Origin: Theocolax elegans
Lineage: Eukaryota; Arthropoda; Insecta; Hymenoptera; Cerocephalidae
Length of the DNA stretch: 64,000 nt
Direction: 5' to 3'
NCBI GenBank assembly: GCA_026168455.1
Contig: CM047431.1
Span: 11,195,703 to 11,259,702, forward strand
Under the pieces are notes generated by a model. It was not told where the DNA came from. It saw nothing but the letters and a program-made list of their open reading frames with translations, and did no database searches. Numbering within the stretch: position 1 is the stretch's first letter; every line of letters begins with the position of its first letter. Made by a program: the position numbers and the translations under genes. Below are positions 34,476-45,186 of the stretch, in pieces.

Positions 34476-34596
34476 TCGACGTTTTTTAAAACGACTTCCA
34501 GAATTTATCCTAGATTGTACAAATTACTATAAACCTGGCAAACCAGGGTTTCAAGATGCTCAAAATAGATATAATGTATGTCGTGATGATGACCAG
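34453..34596 (+). CDS. Exon-like 48-codon segment with 5' splice site
   Basis: I do not recognise this protein. It begins after the last TTACCTCCAG of the minisatellite and stays open for 48 codons (including RRRFLKRLPEFILDC and YYKPGKPGFQDAQNRYN). It ends at GACCAG/GTAATTTTCT, a good splice donor followed by AT-rich sequence. Charged and aromatic residues make it look like real protein. It is in a different frame from the minisatellite repeats, so exon limits on the left are uncertain. It could be the only piece of a host gene in the window, or part of an unknown element. Confidence 0.35.
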
Positions 34597-35101
34597 GTAA
34601 TTTTCTTTATTTAATATTAATATAATTTTTTATATAGTATGCGTAAAATTCGTTTTGACGCACTTTTTTCCGTGTGTCAAATGCGTTTTTTTTAAACTCT
34701 ATAAATTGCTGCCAGATGGCATTATTCATGTAACTTAATAAGCAGTTTTCGCTTTACATTAACCCTTAGAATACCGACATGACGCACAAATGCATCATGC
34801 TCCGATTCGCAAACAGTCTTTACTTGGGTTAGTCTTAGTGTGGGTTAAAATATGGTAGCTATCATCACTTTTTCATACATACAATACGTATTGAATATGT
34901 AAATGAATGTCATTTTTATCATTCATATCAAATCAATTATATACAGTTTCGAATTTTACGCATACGCTACCCGTGTGTAAATACGAATTTTACGCACTTG
35001 TTGCATAATATACTATTATATTTTAATTATATAATCGGACCTATTTTTTCAATCTTGAAGGAATTATTAAATGCAAAACATTAGACAAGACATTCATTAA
35101 T
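34597..35101. other. AT-rich stretch with inverted GCGTAAAATTCG and piggyBac-like end
   Basis: GCGTAAAATTCG near 34640 is mirrored by CGAATTTTACGC near 34950 and again near 34985. TTAACCCTTAGAATACC at 34759-34775, followed by ATGACGCA words, resembles the TTAA-flanked piggyBac-type end at 42411. Confidence 0.4.
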
Positions 35102-35480
35102 AAGGAGATGTCGATCCCTGAAATTGCGAATTTTTCGATTTTTGTTTAACGTAAAATAGATCAAATTACCAAAAATCGACCTTTCAGCCCCTTCTAATTG
35201 GTTAAAATAATGCACCTGAATTTTTTTAGATTTTTAGATTACAAATTCGTATGATTTTCTGATTCATTTAATACATTCAATTAATAAATATTAAAGAATC
35301 AATTCTTCACTCACTCTCAAATGTTTCCAGAAACCAGATATCGTTTAAGCTTGATACAACCTCTAAATTTTACTTATTATTAATTTTTTATTTAAAATAA
35401 TAGCATTTCAGATAATCACAAAATATTACGTAAAATTTTGACGCGAAATAAGAATTTTTAAATGGCTATGACGTCCCCCT
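35102..35480. mobile_element. Small MITE-like inverted termini
   Basis: AAGGAGATGTC at 35102-35112 opposes GACGTCCCCCT at 35470-35480. The flanks CATTAAT and AATAAC give no clean duplication. There is no coding content. Confidence 0.35.
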
Positions 35481-36290
35481 AATAACAGTTTTCTTCAGTT
35501 ATTTATTATAAAAATTCTGAGCAAATTTTAATGGCTTAGTAAAATGTAATAAAATTAAAATAAAGGAGCTTCATCTACTACAAGAAACTGCTAAAGTAGC
35601 GACTACTGTTCTTTTTCAGAGGTATTTAGGTGAAGGAATTTACATATCTAATAAAAGCTGGGAAATGATGCAATTAAGAAAAAAACCATCATTATTTTTA
35701 ATTGACTTAGCTTTAAACTTATGGGGGTTCCAAAGTCAATTTTTATCCTCCCTACTTCATTGACTGAGTAAATCAAATAATCGATTATAATTAGATAATT
35801 ATATTATTATGCGGAGAAATAAGAGTTCATTGCCCTTCGTATATGGATTATTTAAGTGTGTGCAAAATTTGAGACAGCAAAATTATCACGTTTTTGTTTA
35901 AACCGTTACCAAAAATTTTGAGTATGCTGCGCCCGTCTCACATTTTTGGTAAGGGATTAAATGCAAACGAAATAATATTTTTGTCTCAAACTTTGTACAT
36001 AGTTAACTTATTCATATACAAAGGGAAGTGTACTCATAAATATATTCAGTATATTAAAAAAAATAGTAGACTTTAATACCGTAACAGTAACAAAATAAAA
36101 TCTTACGCCATAAATTACCGTTCGATGGCGCTAGCGGTAGAATAATACGAAGGTTACGCGAGCACAGCAGCCGCCATCTTAGACTGTTGGCTGCACGGCA
36201 AACTGTCAACTTTTTTCAAAGTTGTCGATTTGACGTGCAAACATATTGATATGCACACACAGGGATCATGAAACAAAACTTTTATGTTTA
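35481..36290. other. AT-rich spacer with GC-rich patch
   Basis: No gene is recognised. Around 36117-36235 the sequence becomes GC-richer and includes GCCGCCATCTTAG (36169-36181), a YY1/Pho-like word. This could be an old promoter, but no downstream exon is visible. Confidence 0.35.
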
Positions 36291-37800
36291 TAGGTTAAAC
36301 ATTTAAGCAAATTAAATAACAGGCGCATATTTGTACGCAGGAATAACCAGAATACTGAATGTCTATTATTAGTTGAAAAGTGGGGACTTCGTGGTGCCTG
36401 CATACACGCACCACGAAGTCATTTTTACCGCTCGATTCAACCCGTTAGATTATTATAAAAAAAAAATATTTCCGCATTCACCGACGCGGTGGCGGAGTGG
36501 CGAAGACGCACCTCGGCCGGTCACGGAAGTTAAGCAGTATTAAGCGCGGTACCCAAGTGGATGGGTGACGCTCTCGGTCGCTTGGCTTTCGTGGCGGGTT
36601 AGGTGTTTTTTCACACTTCACAACGTGAGCGGGAGGTGTGAAACATTCGGTTTCGGTGTCAAGGCCTACGCAATGTGACTTTGACATCCAAAAAGAAAGT
36701 TTCGAATACACCGGCCATCTCGGGTGAGATTTTCCCTGCTTCACAGGTTTCCCTCATCCACGGGCCTAACCCCGGGCGAATGCGAGATGGTGGGGTTTTT
36801 AAGGGAGGGATAAAAGCACCCACACATAGGTGGTAGGTGAAGACCGTTAAAGTCCCCAGGGGGATAAACGGTAGGAAGTGCCAGGAAAAAGAGTGCACAA
36901 AATCAAGAATAAAATAAATATTTCCGCATTCAATGTCGTCTTATTTTTTGATTAAGTTAAACATTTAAGTAAATTAATTAACAGGCGCATTTTTGTACGC
37001 AGGAATAACCGGAATACTGAATGTCTATTATTAGTTGGAATGTGCGGACTTCGTGGTGTGTGCGCTCCGTCGATCGCCTGCGTACACGCACCACGAAGTC
37101 ATTTGTACCGCTCGATTCAACCCGTTTGATTATTATAAAAAAAATCTTTCAGTATACAGTGTCGTCTTATTTTCTGAATACGTTAAATATTTAAGTAAAT
37201 TAATTAACAAGCGCATGTTAGTACGCAGGAATAACCAAATACTGAACGTCTATTATTAGTTGGAATGTGGGGACTTCGTGGTGCGTGTACGCAGGCGATC
37301 GATGGAGCGCACGCACCACGAAGTCATTTTTACCGCTCGATTCAACCCGTTTGATTATTATAAAAAAAATCTTTCAGTATACAGTGTCGTCTTATTTTCT
37401 GAATACGTTAAATATTTAAGTAAATTAATTAACAGGCGCATTTATGTACGCAGGAATAACCAGAATACTGAATGTCTATTATTAGTTGGAAAGTGGGGAC
37501 TTCGTGGTGCCTGCGCTCCGTCGATCGCCTGCGTACACGCACCACGAAGTCATTTTTACCGCTCGATTCAACCCGTTTGATTATTATAAAAAAAATCTTT
37601 CCGCATTCAATGTCGTCTTACTTTCTGAATACGTTAAATATTTAAGTAAATTAATTAACAGGCGCATTTTAGTACGCAGGAATAACCAGAATACTGAATG
37701 TCTATTATTCGTTGGAATGTGGGGACTTCGTGGTGCTTGCGCTCCGTCGATCGCTTGCGTACACGCACCATGAACTCGCATTTGCTGCTCAATTCGCGTG
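36291..37800 (+). repeat. 226-bp satellite, five units
   Basis: Units begin at GTTAAAC/T ATTTAAG around 36294, 36956, 37182, 37407 and 37633; the first interval is enlarged by the SINE insertion. Each unit contains GTACGCAGGAATAACC, TGTCTATTATTAGTTGG and a hairpin with arms CTTCGTGGTGC and GCACCACGAAG. The hairpin loop (GCGCTCCGTCGATCGCCTGC) is inverted in the unit at 37270-37325. Open frames across the array simply reflect its periodicity. Confidence 0.8.
36481..36915 (+). mobile_element. 5S-rRNA-derived SINE (SINE3 type)
   Basis: A 435-bp retroposon with a perfect 17-bp duplication ending in TATTTCCGCATTCA (36464-36480 and 36916-36932). The head contains the 5S gene's internal promoter region: GGTCACGGAAGTTAAGCAGT, then GCGCGGTACC and AGTGGATGGGTGACG. 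The body is unrelated, and the tail is A-rich (ATCAAGAATAAAATAA). It would be transcribed by RNA polymerase III and mobilised by a LINE. The variant head and inserted location rule out a functional 5S gene. Confidence 0.8.
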
Positions 37801-38090
37801 GCTCACGTCAAACTAGAAAAATTAAAAATATTGCTGCTACGTATATAAGATTTGAAATAAACAAATTTTACCGTTATAAACTAACAATATATATAACGAT
37901 AAAACGTTTCTGAACGAAGTCCACGAATGTCTCATCTCCGTCGGGATACGACCCGTCTAGTCCGTGCGCGCATGCGCATTGCGTTGGAATCGACATGATG
38001 CGCGCGTACGACGTACGCCCGTGCGGTCGTCTATCGGTATACGCGTACATTCGCGCTTCTTGCCGATCTGTCAACGGGTTCTTCTTTGTA
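37801..38090. other. CpG-rich patch with NRF1-type site
   Basis: 37915-38060 is unusually rich in CG, with palindromic words (CGCGCATGCGCA at 37967-37978, CGCGCGTACGACGTACG). It could be a promoter-like island or a MITE; no exon follows with confidence. Confidence 0.35.
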
Positions 38091-39190
38091 TTGCTGATGA
38101 CATGGTGCTTTTTATTCAACACCGGCTCGCTATATGATTAAAGTGGAGTTGTGGATTTTGTTTAGAGGTAAGTTGCTTAGCCGTAGATGAACTTTGTTAT
38201 TTATATAGTTATATTACAAGTGAAAAGGTTGGTGTTCCTGTTGAAATATAATATGTACATTTATATTGTTATATATACGCAAGTTCAAACCAAGTTCATG
38301 TTATATACCCAAGTTCAAGACAAGTTCAATATTGTACGTAAATCGTGTATAGTGTGAAGCAGGCCGAAATAAGTGGGCGTGCTAATGAGTGTGAGTGGAG
38401 ACACACTTGTAAGTCTCCCCTCTCCAGTATGTATGTGAGTATGACTATAGTGCGAGAGACGCCGGACAAGACGACGCTCTCTCTGCTACTCGATCTCTCT
38501 GGCTTGAGCCTTCGTCGAATAAACATGTCGTTGTATATAAGAAGTAATAGTTAAATAAATCCACATTATTATAGAATAAAATTCTCTCCAATTTATATCC
38601 ACACCTCAACAGTTCCCCTAACCTCTCAATTGATATCAACAGGCCATTGTATACCTTTTTATGCATCCTTTCTGTCTGTTTCCCAGTATACCATTATTTA
38701 GTAGTTTGCTTTGTCTGATTTTTTAATATATTCTCAGAAAACCCTACACTGGGCGTCAACAATAATCGGAGCCAATCTGAGTACGTGTTGCTGTTCCTCA
38801 GACTTGGACGTGGTGCAACGGGCAGATTCTTCATTGTATTGCTTTTTCTTCAATACCGGCTCGCTATAGGATTAACGTGTAGTTCCGCGTTTTATTTACA
38901 GGTAAGTTGCTTATCCGTAGGAGCACTTCGTTATTTATATAGTTATATTACAGGTGAGAAGGTTGGTGTTCCCCTAACCTCTCAATTGATATCAACAGGC
39001 CATTGTATACCTTTTTATGCGTCCTTTCTTCCTGTTTCCCATTATACTATTATTTAGTAGTTTGGTTTGTCTGATTTTTTAATATATTCGCAGAAAACCC
39101 TGGACGAGGCGTCAACAATCATCGGAGCCAATCTGAGTATGTGCTGCTGTTCCTAAGACTTGGACGCAGTGCATCTCCTAGAAGATATAC
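38091..39190 (+). repeat. Tandem pair of ~360-bp repeats split by a solo LTR
   Basis: Copy 1 (about 38091-38238 plus 38612-38825) and copy 2 (about 38826-39190) share CACCGGCTCGCTATA-like, GGTAAGTTGCTTA, AGGTTGGTGTTCC, CCCCTAACCTCTCAATTG and ACTTGGACG words. The LTR interrupts copy 1 after GTGTTCC. Identity of the repeat is unknown. Confidence 0.6.
38239..38611 (+). mobile_element. Solo LTR
   Basis: This 373-bp sequence begins TGTTGA, ends TCAACA and is flanked by a 5-bp duplication GTTCC (38234-38238 and 38612-38616). The unoccupied site is visible in the neighbouring repeat (TTGGTGTTCCCCTAACC at about 38963). It contains GAATAAACATG and a TATATAAG word, as in LTR R/U3 regions. No internal region remains. 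BEL/Pao, Gypsy and Copia are not separable here. Confidence 0.75.
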
Positions 39191-39330
39191 TACCTTTCAG
39201 CTCCTGGGCTACTGAGTGAGCTAATGATGGTGCTCATCCTGGTTCCTTGGGCCTGTTCCTAGTCAAAGAGACTAATCATATGTGCTTTTTTCCATACTAG
39301 GAACGCTTGAATGCTGGATTCTGGAACTGT

Positions 39331-39501
39331 TCGTAATTATTATATTTACTTTTAGTTATTAAAAAATTGAACAATTCATTAAACCTGTTGTCACTCCATA
39401 GTGAGTAAAAGTGTCAATTATTTGTAACTATGCAAGTGCAGAACTGTAAGCCTAATTGCCCACTCTATAATGAGTAATCAATCCTGAATTTATGGGATTA
39501 A
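39331..39501 (+). repeat. 170-bp direct repeat, copy 1
   Basis: From ACTGTTCGTAATTATTATAT to CAATCCTGAATTTAT; nearly identical to 39726-39896 and separated by 224 bp of AT-rich DNA. It may be a terminal repeat of an unknown element. Confidence 0.65.
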
Positions 39502-39725
39502 GGCATTAAAAATATTTCAGTACGTAACTGAATTTATAAAAAAGTTTTATGATTATAAAAAAAATGATGAAAAGAAAAATGTTTTAAATGATTTAATTAT
39601 AAATAGCAGTACACAATTATTATTTATAAATATCTTACACGCTATTAAAGAACATTTATTGGATTAAGATATTCTATAATTTGAGTTATAGAATAGGATT
39701 TTTCACGCAAGCCCAATGATTGCTA

Positions 39726-39896
39726 ATAACTGTTCGTAATTATTATATTTAATTTTAGTTATTAAAAAATTGAACAATTCATTAAACCTGTTGTCACTCC
39801 ATAGTGAGTAAAAGTGTCAATTATTTGTAACTATGCAAGTGCAGAACTGTAAGCCTAATTGCCCACTCTATAATGAGTAATCAATCCTGAATTTAT
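39726..39896 (+). repeat. 170-bp direct repeat, copy 2
   Basis: Copy of 39331-39501 with very few changes. Confidence 0.65.
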
Positions 39897-40431
39897 CATA
39901 CACGCTAAAAAGACATTCTCAAAGTTAGAGAAAAAAAAAGTTTTTTGGCTCTTGATCAATAGAGAATAAATTTCTTCAAGCTTAGGTTATGTTATCTCCA
40001 CAAAATCAAATCACAGTGTTAGTATAACTATGCCATCTACCGACATCATTTGAATCGTACGCTAGATGGCGTAGTATACTGATAATGCAACCTACTATAT
40101 CGACGGCAGGTCGATAATACAGTCATAAAATTGACTTTGGAACCCCCTTATGGACGGAATTCGAGTTGAGCAACAGAGCACTCGATTTGAGCAGGGGTAT
40201 GAAAAGTATCCCTAATAGGTGACCAGTCAAATTAATTGAAAGAGAAAAATTAAGACTACTAATAAGTAAATTAATTAATATTTTTATCGGTCTTACAGTC
40301 AATAACAAATTAAATATATTAGCAGTCAGATTGCCCCTACTTATAATCACCCCCGAAGAATCTATAAAAATAAAAATAAAAAATAAAAAATTAAAAACTC
40401 TAACCAAAAATCTACTCACCCCAAATATGTT

Positions 40432-40471
40432 GTCCGACGTTTCGAGCTCGCTGCTGCTCCTCATCAGGGAC
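40432..40471 (-). ncRNA. Hammerhead ribozyme motif of Penelope element
   Basis: On the minus strand: stem I strand GTCC, core CTGATGA, a GAGC/GCTC stem II with loop, core GAAAC, then GTC and the pairing stem I strand GGAC. Stem III is reduced to AC/GT, the minimal form described in Penelope-like elements. Cleavage would be after GTC (minus, plus position 40436). Self-cleavage activity is inferred; such minimal forms often work as dimers. Confidence 0.7.
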
Positions 40472-40570
40472 TGAAATGAAAAACTATTCCACACCGATAT
40501 TTATACCTTCAAAAAAGGCCTCCCCACTCCAAGGACCCACACCCAAACAAATTCACACCAATAAGCTAAG

Positions 40571-41122
40571 TTAAGTTAAGATAGGATGATAAATCTTATT
40601 TAATTTACTTGACTCTAACATTAAATTAACATTCTTATCATTCCTAAATATATGAATATTCTCAAGACTTTCTCTTTTAAATTTATTCATAATATTTTGT
40701 TCTAAAATTTCTACAATATTAAAATCAAATGAATGAACAAAATCTAAACAATGCTGTTTCAAACCCGATGCGACAGATACACTCCTCAAACTATATTTAT
40801 GTTCATAAATTCTCTTTTTCAAATGTCTACTAGTTTGACCAATGTAACACTTATCACAATCAATACAATTTATTTTATAAACAACTCCAGATTTATCATC
40901 CTTTCTATCTCTATCCTTACAATTATTAAACAAAAAACTTAAATTATTAATATTTCTAAAGAAAACTTGAATATCTAGTTTTTTAAATTCTTTTCTTATT
41001 CTTTCAGATAAACCTCTAACATACGGTATAACATCAAATGCATCATTTCTAATATCAACTCTAACTTTTAATTTACTATTATAAATTTGATTCACTCTCT
41101 CTTCGATCACTCTATTAATCAA
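40571..41122 (-). CDS. Penelope GIY-YIG endonuclease domain
   Basis: 183 residues continuing the RT polyprotein in another frame. The catalytic core has VVYKINC (80-86), the Cys cluster CIDCDKC (86-92), YIGQT (93-97), R104 and E108, as in Penelope-like elements. It nicks target DNA for primed reverse transcription. The listed start is just the first in-frame Met-like codon after the shift. Confidence 0.85.
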   Translation of the reverse strand: MINRVIEERVNQIYNSKLKVRVDIRNDAFDVIPYVRGLSERIRKEFKKLDIQVFFRNINNLSFLFNNCKDRDRKDDKSGVVYKINCIDCDKCYIGQTSRHLKKRIYEHKYSLRSVSVASGLKQHCLDFVHSFDFNIVEILEQNIMNKFKRESLENIHIFRNDKNVNLMLESSKLNKIYHPILT

Positions 41123-41141
41123 ATCTATCGGATAATTATTA

Positions 41142-42044
41142 TTAACAAAAGTTTTTTTTAACTAAATCCAAATTTACTTTTCTAGAATCACCGTGTGACA
41201 GTTTAACGGCACGGTCAATAATACCTTTCAACGCACCAATCTTGTCACTGAACTGGTGATGAGAATGGAAATTTAAAAATCTACCCGACCAAGTAGGCTT
41301 TCTATACCAATTTAATTTAACTTTATTTTTATCATCTCTAATAACTTTAACATCTAAAAAATTTAATTCTTTATCAATCTCAACCTCTACTGTAAATTTA
41401 ATTCTATCATGAATTGAATTAAAAACATCAACCATTTCATCAACAAAACATTCAGGTACTATCGTAAAGATGTCATCAACAAATCTACTAAAAATCATTG
41501 GTTCAAAACTCAATTTTGACAAAGCAATACCCTCTAACTTTTCCATTACTAAATTAGCTATTACAGGTGACATCGGTGATCCCATTGGGCAACCATATCT
41601 CTGTTCATAAAAATTTTTATCAAAAGAAAAAAATGTATTATTAAATACTAAATTAAGTGCTTTGGTAAATTCATTAATATCTAAAATAGTATATAAACTA
41701 ATATCTGACCATTTTTCTATTATTATATCATTAACAAAATCTAAAGGAACGTTTGTAAACGAAGATACAACATCCAATGAGATCATTTTACAATTATTCG
41801 GAATAATCATATCTTTCATCATATTATAAAAACTCCAACTATATTTAATATAAGAATTTGTTTTACCAACTACATTAACTAAAATATCAAACAAAAATCT
41901 AGCAAGTTTACAAGTAGGAAAATTAATAGATGATATAATTATTCTATATGTCAGCTTTTCTTTGTGAATCTTAGGAAGCCCATAACATTTTGCTACTGTG
42001 AATGATGACACTACATATAAGAAAATTAGGAATCCACATATCAA
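41142..42044 (-). CDS. Penelope reverse transcriptase (partial)
   Basis: 300 listed residues; the true PLE sequence starts at about residue 18 (AKCYGLPKIHK), because the first 16 read through the inverted junction. RT motifs are in order: YGLPKIHK (21-28), SLDVVSSFTNVP with catalytic D91, QRYGCPMGSPMSP (148-160), FVDD with D190 and D191, LNFLDVKV, and the Penelope-typical WYRKPTWSGRFLNFHSHH. It would copy element RNA during target-primed insertion. It ends by a frameshift in an A-run directly before the endonuclease. The N-terminal third is missing here and lies inverted at 42003-42162. Confidence 0.85.
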   Translation of the reverse strand: MICGFLIFLYVVSSFTVAKCYGLPKIHKEKLTYRIIISSINFPTCKLARFLFDILVNVVGKTNSYIKYSWSFYNMMKDMIIPNNCKMISLDVVSSFTNVPLDFVNDIIIEKWSDISLYTILDINEFTKALNLVFNNTFFSFDKNFYEQRYGCPMGSPMSPVIANLVMEKLEGIALSKLSFEPMIFSRFVDDIFTIVPECFVDEMVDVFNSIHDRIKFTVEVEIDKELNFLDVKVIRDDKNKVKLNWYRKPTWSGRFLNFHSHHQFSDKIGALKGIIDRAVKLSHGDSRKVNLDLVKKNFC

Positions 42045-42162
42045 TAAATTGCAAGATAAATTAAAGGAGTTACTTTCTTGTTGGGGAAAGAAAAAATATA
42101 TTGATGATAAAACTTTTAAATATTTAAAATGTGAAAATGGTACATTTTTACATATTTTTTAA
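42003..42162 (+). pseudogene. Inverted N-terminal piece of Penelope element 1
   Basis: On the plus strand a frame reads DDTTYKKIRNPHINKLQ, then KELLSCWGKKKYID and KYLKCENGTFL before a stop. This matches the segment normally just upstream of the YGLPKIHK motif in Penelope RTs. The junction with the minus-oriented RT is near 42000. Confidence 0.65.
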
Positions 42163-42410
42163 GATTAAAAAACTGATGTGAAATGTGATAATTATTTTAA
42201 AAAATGTATCTTTAATTTGTTATTTTATAAGAGAAATAGGATCCAAACTAAAAAAAATTATTTATTTTTGTTAGAATATTGACAATATTGGCAATAAAAA
42301 AGTATTATTAATATTAAGCCTGCCAATGTATATACCGATATATTCATTTATGTATGAAAAACAGTTTTATTATCCAACCCTGTGTCTTCCATCCTTACTC
42401 TTACAATAAT

Positions 42411-42563
42411 TAACCCATAGAGTACTGGCGTAACGCATATATGCGTCATGCTTCGACTCGCAAACATTTAGTCTTAGTTTATGTTAAAATTGGTGACCTG
42501 TCATAACTTTTTGATACAAACAACACGCATTGAAAATTTCTAAAATCCCGGTACTCTAATGAG
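42411..42563. mobile_element. Tiny piggyBac-type MITE remnant
   Basis: TTAA then CCCATAGAGTACTGG on the left and CCGGTACTCTAATGAG on the right are inverted to each other. Inside are GACGCAT-like words as at 34759. The right TTAA has decayed. Confidence 0.45.
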
Positions 42564-43200
42564 TAATATTAAAAATGTGTGAAAACTGTCGAAGTACATA
42601 TCTTTTGTCTCACAATGGCGTAATTGAAAGATATGGTGACCACATTTTGAATTTAATAGAAAAATCGATTAAATAAATTCCAGTTTTTTGATTATAAAAG
42701 ACCAAAATTTATAAACTTCTCAGAAATATCAATTCATTGAGTTCTACTAAAAAGACTTACATTACAGTACTCTGCTTTCACTAATTTATGATTTAGGTTG
42801 GACATTTACTTCCTTAAATATAATACTTTTAAAAGTATAGATTTTTATTTTATAATGTTTTAATTTTTTTTATATTTTTAGTTAAGTAGCGCATTAATTA
42901 GCACTAAAAGTAGCGCAAATAATTTTTTGGCTCGATAAAACTACGTGAAAAGTAGCGCCAAAAGTAACACTAAAAGTAACATAAATAATAGCACTAAAAT
43001 TAAAGCTTACTTTTTCGGGAGGGTTCTGTTAACTTCTACCTACCTTACGTTACTATTAACGTTATATTTAGTCGTTACTTTATATGTTATAGATTCGAAT
43101 AAATTTTGTATAAGTTTATTAATTTTTCTTTATTTTCATTCCTTATTTACTTTTATTTAAATTTCTTATTGCTTACAAATTTAATCTATTCTTAACTTCA
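42564..43200. other. AT-rich spacer with AGTAGCGC words
   Basis: 42890-43000 repeats (A)AAAGTAGCGC / AAAGTAAC words. No gene is recognised. Confidence 0.4.
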
Positions 43201-44215
43201 ATCTTAACTTAATCTAGAATTTATAATATACTTATTATTTAGACGACTTTGTCGTGGCGAAGAGATTTTTCCTAGATTAAACTCTTACTATTTTTCAAGC
43301 CGGAGGTCGCTGGGTTTGATAGCAGCGGGCATCCTTTTCGGGCAGAACTTCGTCCGAAATTTTATCACGCTGGTGATTTCTACAGCAGGACCCTGTAGAT
43401 CCTTTCTTGATCGACTATCATCGGGGGTCCTCGACGGAGACCGTTGCTGGTGTCTCTGCAGATAAATTTCTTTATTTTGCAAGATCAGGCACTTCTTAGG
43501 TTATGGGTTTCTACGACCAAACACAGATATCCAGTTTTCACTTGCGATTTGCGTTTCTGTACTCGAACACTTTAGCCAAGCTTATACACTCGCGTTTCTA
43601 TTGGGTTCTATAGGCCCGAGATCGGCACGGTGGGAAAGTCGAATCTGAGGAGTGCCGCCATTGTGTTTTGCGACGGGCATACACTCATACACATCTTTGT
43701 ATTCTCGCGATTGTTTATATTCTAATTCTGTTCACCTTGAGTCAAGGTTCAGCATTGCCTTAGCTCAACTCAATATAAATACGAATATTTTATTTTTATT
43801 CTTTCTTTTCTCTAATAAACTGTGTTCTTAATTTAGTCGCGTGTGTCAATTAATTAAACCCGCGATTAAACCCTATCCGAAAGGCGAATACCGCCATGCC
43901 CCGCGGGTGTCGAGCATTACACTTCGCACGACACACACCTGAGTAGCCGAGCACGGATATTGTCGAAGAATAATATTTATTATATGAGGAGAGAATGTAG
44001 CCAGATAAGTACACACACTGTACACAGGGCAGGCGACATCGTACGGAGCTTGAGGTTAGCTCCCACCGAGTCGACATGCGACTATGTAGACCGATCAGCT
44101 GCTTGGTAATGCAGCTGATTGTAACAGCGAGAGTATTTCCTGTGCATTGAGGATATTCACAGGATAACTAGAACCCACCTGACGAGTAGAAACCACCCTG
44201 TTACAACAAATGTAT
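43201..44215. other. GC-richer segment, possible LTR remnant
   Basis: Contains AATAAACTGTGTTC near 43813, a typical LTR polyadenylation context, and TGTAACAG at 44119 opposite CTGTTACA at 44200. A 64-codon minus frame (43288-43482) is charged and Ser/Arg-rich but unrecognised. No duplication or internal retroelement gene ties this together, so the LTR reading is tentative. Confidence 0.3.
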
Positions 44216-45059
44216 ACTTTATATACTGTTTTGGCAATAATTGTTTAAATCTTCTTAAAAATAAAAGAGTCAATGATGTAAAATTCAATTATATTAAAAT
44301 ACCCTTTTGAATACTTCTTTATTTAGCGTTAGTTGGTATATATATATATACACACGATATTGTTACATAAGACGATTTGTTTTTTTTAAGTTTTACACTC
44401 AAATAATGAAAAACTATTAGTTAATGAGTGGTTGACGACTGCTTACCCAACCCTTATTTCAGGCGACCATATGAAATTTATGGTAAGAAATTTTTGAAAT
44501 CTGACGACGGATTTGAAAAGAGCAGGTTTTTTTTTACTTAAGAATAGACCGTAGAAAATAGAGCTTCTACCACACAAAATCGACGTTGAGCGCCATAAAT
44601 ATTGATGTAATGGTTAATTACATATTGCTTAGCTGATCGAAAAGTCAATACTTCAACGAAAATTGATAAGCACTAAGTAACTTCGGTATGTGTTCTCGGT
44701 ATTGATTTGTACTTATCAATTTTCAAATTTTTCACGTCGTTCGTGATCGTCATTATACTTAATATATATTTTATTCTATATATATATAGGTATAATTATC
44801 GGTGACTCAGAATAAAAGTTGATTTTTTACAAGAAAAAAGTGATTATTAGTGGAGGACGAGGGTAACAATAGTGATGCAGGACTCAGCCCGTATGGTCAG
44901 GTGTATTGCATCCGACCCGGATACGAGTGCGTTAATAGTCAACTTAAAATTGCGACTTTTCTAATAAAAATAAGTTTCTTAAAATAATGAAACAAATTGT
45001 GTAGCAGACATTCGGGCCACTGAATACGAGTTTGACAATCATTTTACATTCAAGGTTGA
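44216..45059. other. AT-rich spacer
   Basis: No gene is seen. TA tracts lie at 44335-44350 and 44775-44788. 44850-44935 is less AT-rich. Confidence 0.45.
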
Positions 45060-45186
45060 TTGAATATGTACATGTACATCCACGCACATACACACACACA
45101 AACACGCATAAGTATAAATACACATACACAGACACACACAAAAACACATAAGTATATATATGCACACGCAGACAAACACAGACATA
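45060..45186 (+). repeat. ACAY-type microsatellite, LINE target
   Basis: Imperfect ACAC/ACAT/ACGC repeat ending directly at the LINE 5' end (CCCGTATCGG at 45187). The R1-clade families Waldo and Mino are known to insert in such AC-type repeats. Confidence 0.7.

Larger units (their letters stand above)
40123..42162 (-). mobile_element. Penelope-like element 1 (RT + GIY-YIG), 5' part inverted
   Basis: Minus-strand retroelement with the order reverse transcriptase (41142-42044), GIY-YIG endonuclease (40571-41122) and a terminal region with a hammerhead motif (40432-40471). RT and endonuclease frames are separated by one shift at an A8 run (plus 41152-41159), so they were one polyprotein. The start of the coding region is present at 42003-42162 but on the plus strand, giving an inverted 5' end. 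Confidence 0.85.

Noticed and set aside
36481..36600. 5S rRNA gene
   Set aside because: Only the internal promoter region matches; the ends are wrong and it has a 17-bp insertion duplication, so it is a SINE.
37035..37913. Series of related frames
   Set aside because: They follow the 226-bp satellite period and include its hairpins.
44119..44207. Short LTR with TGTAACAG...CTGTTACA ends
   Set aside because: Only ~90 bp between the words and no target duplication; kept only as a tentative remark.
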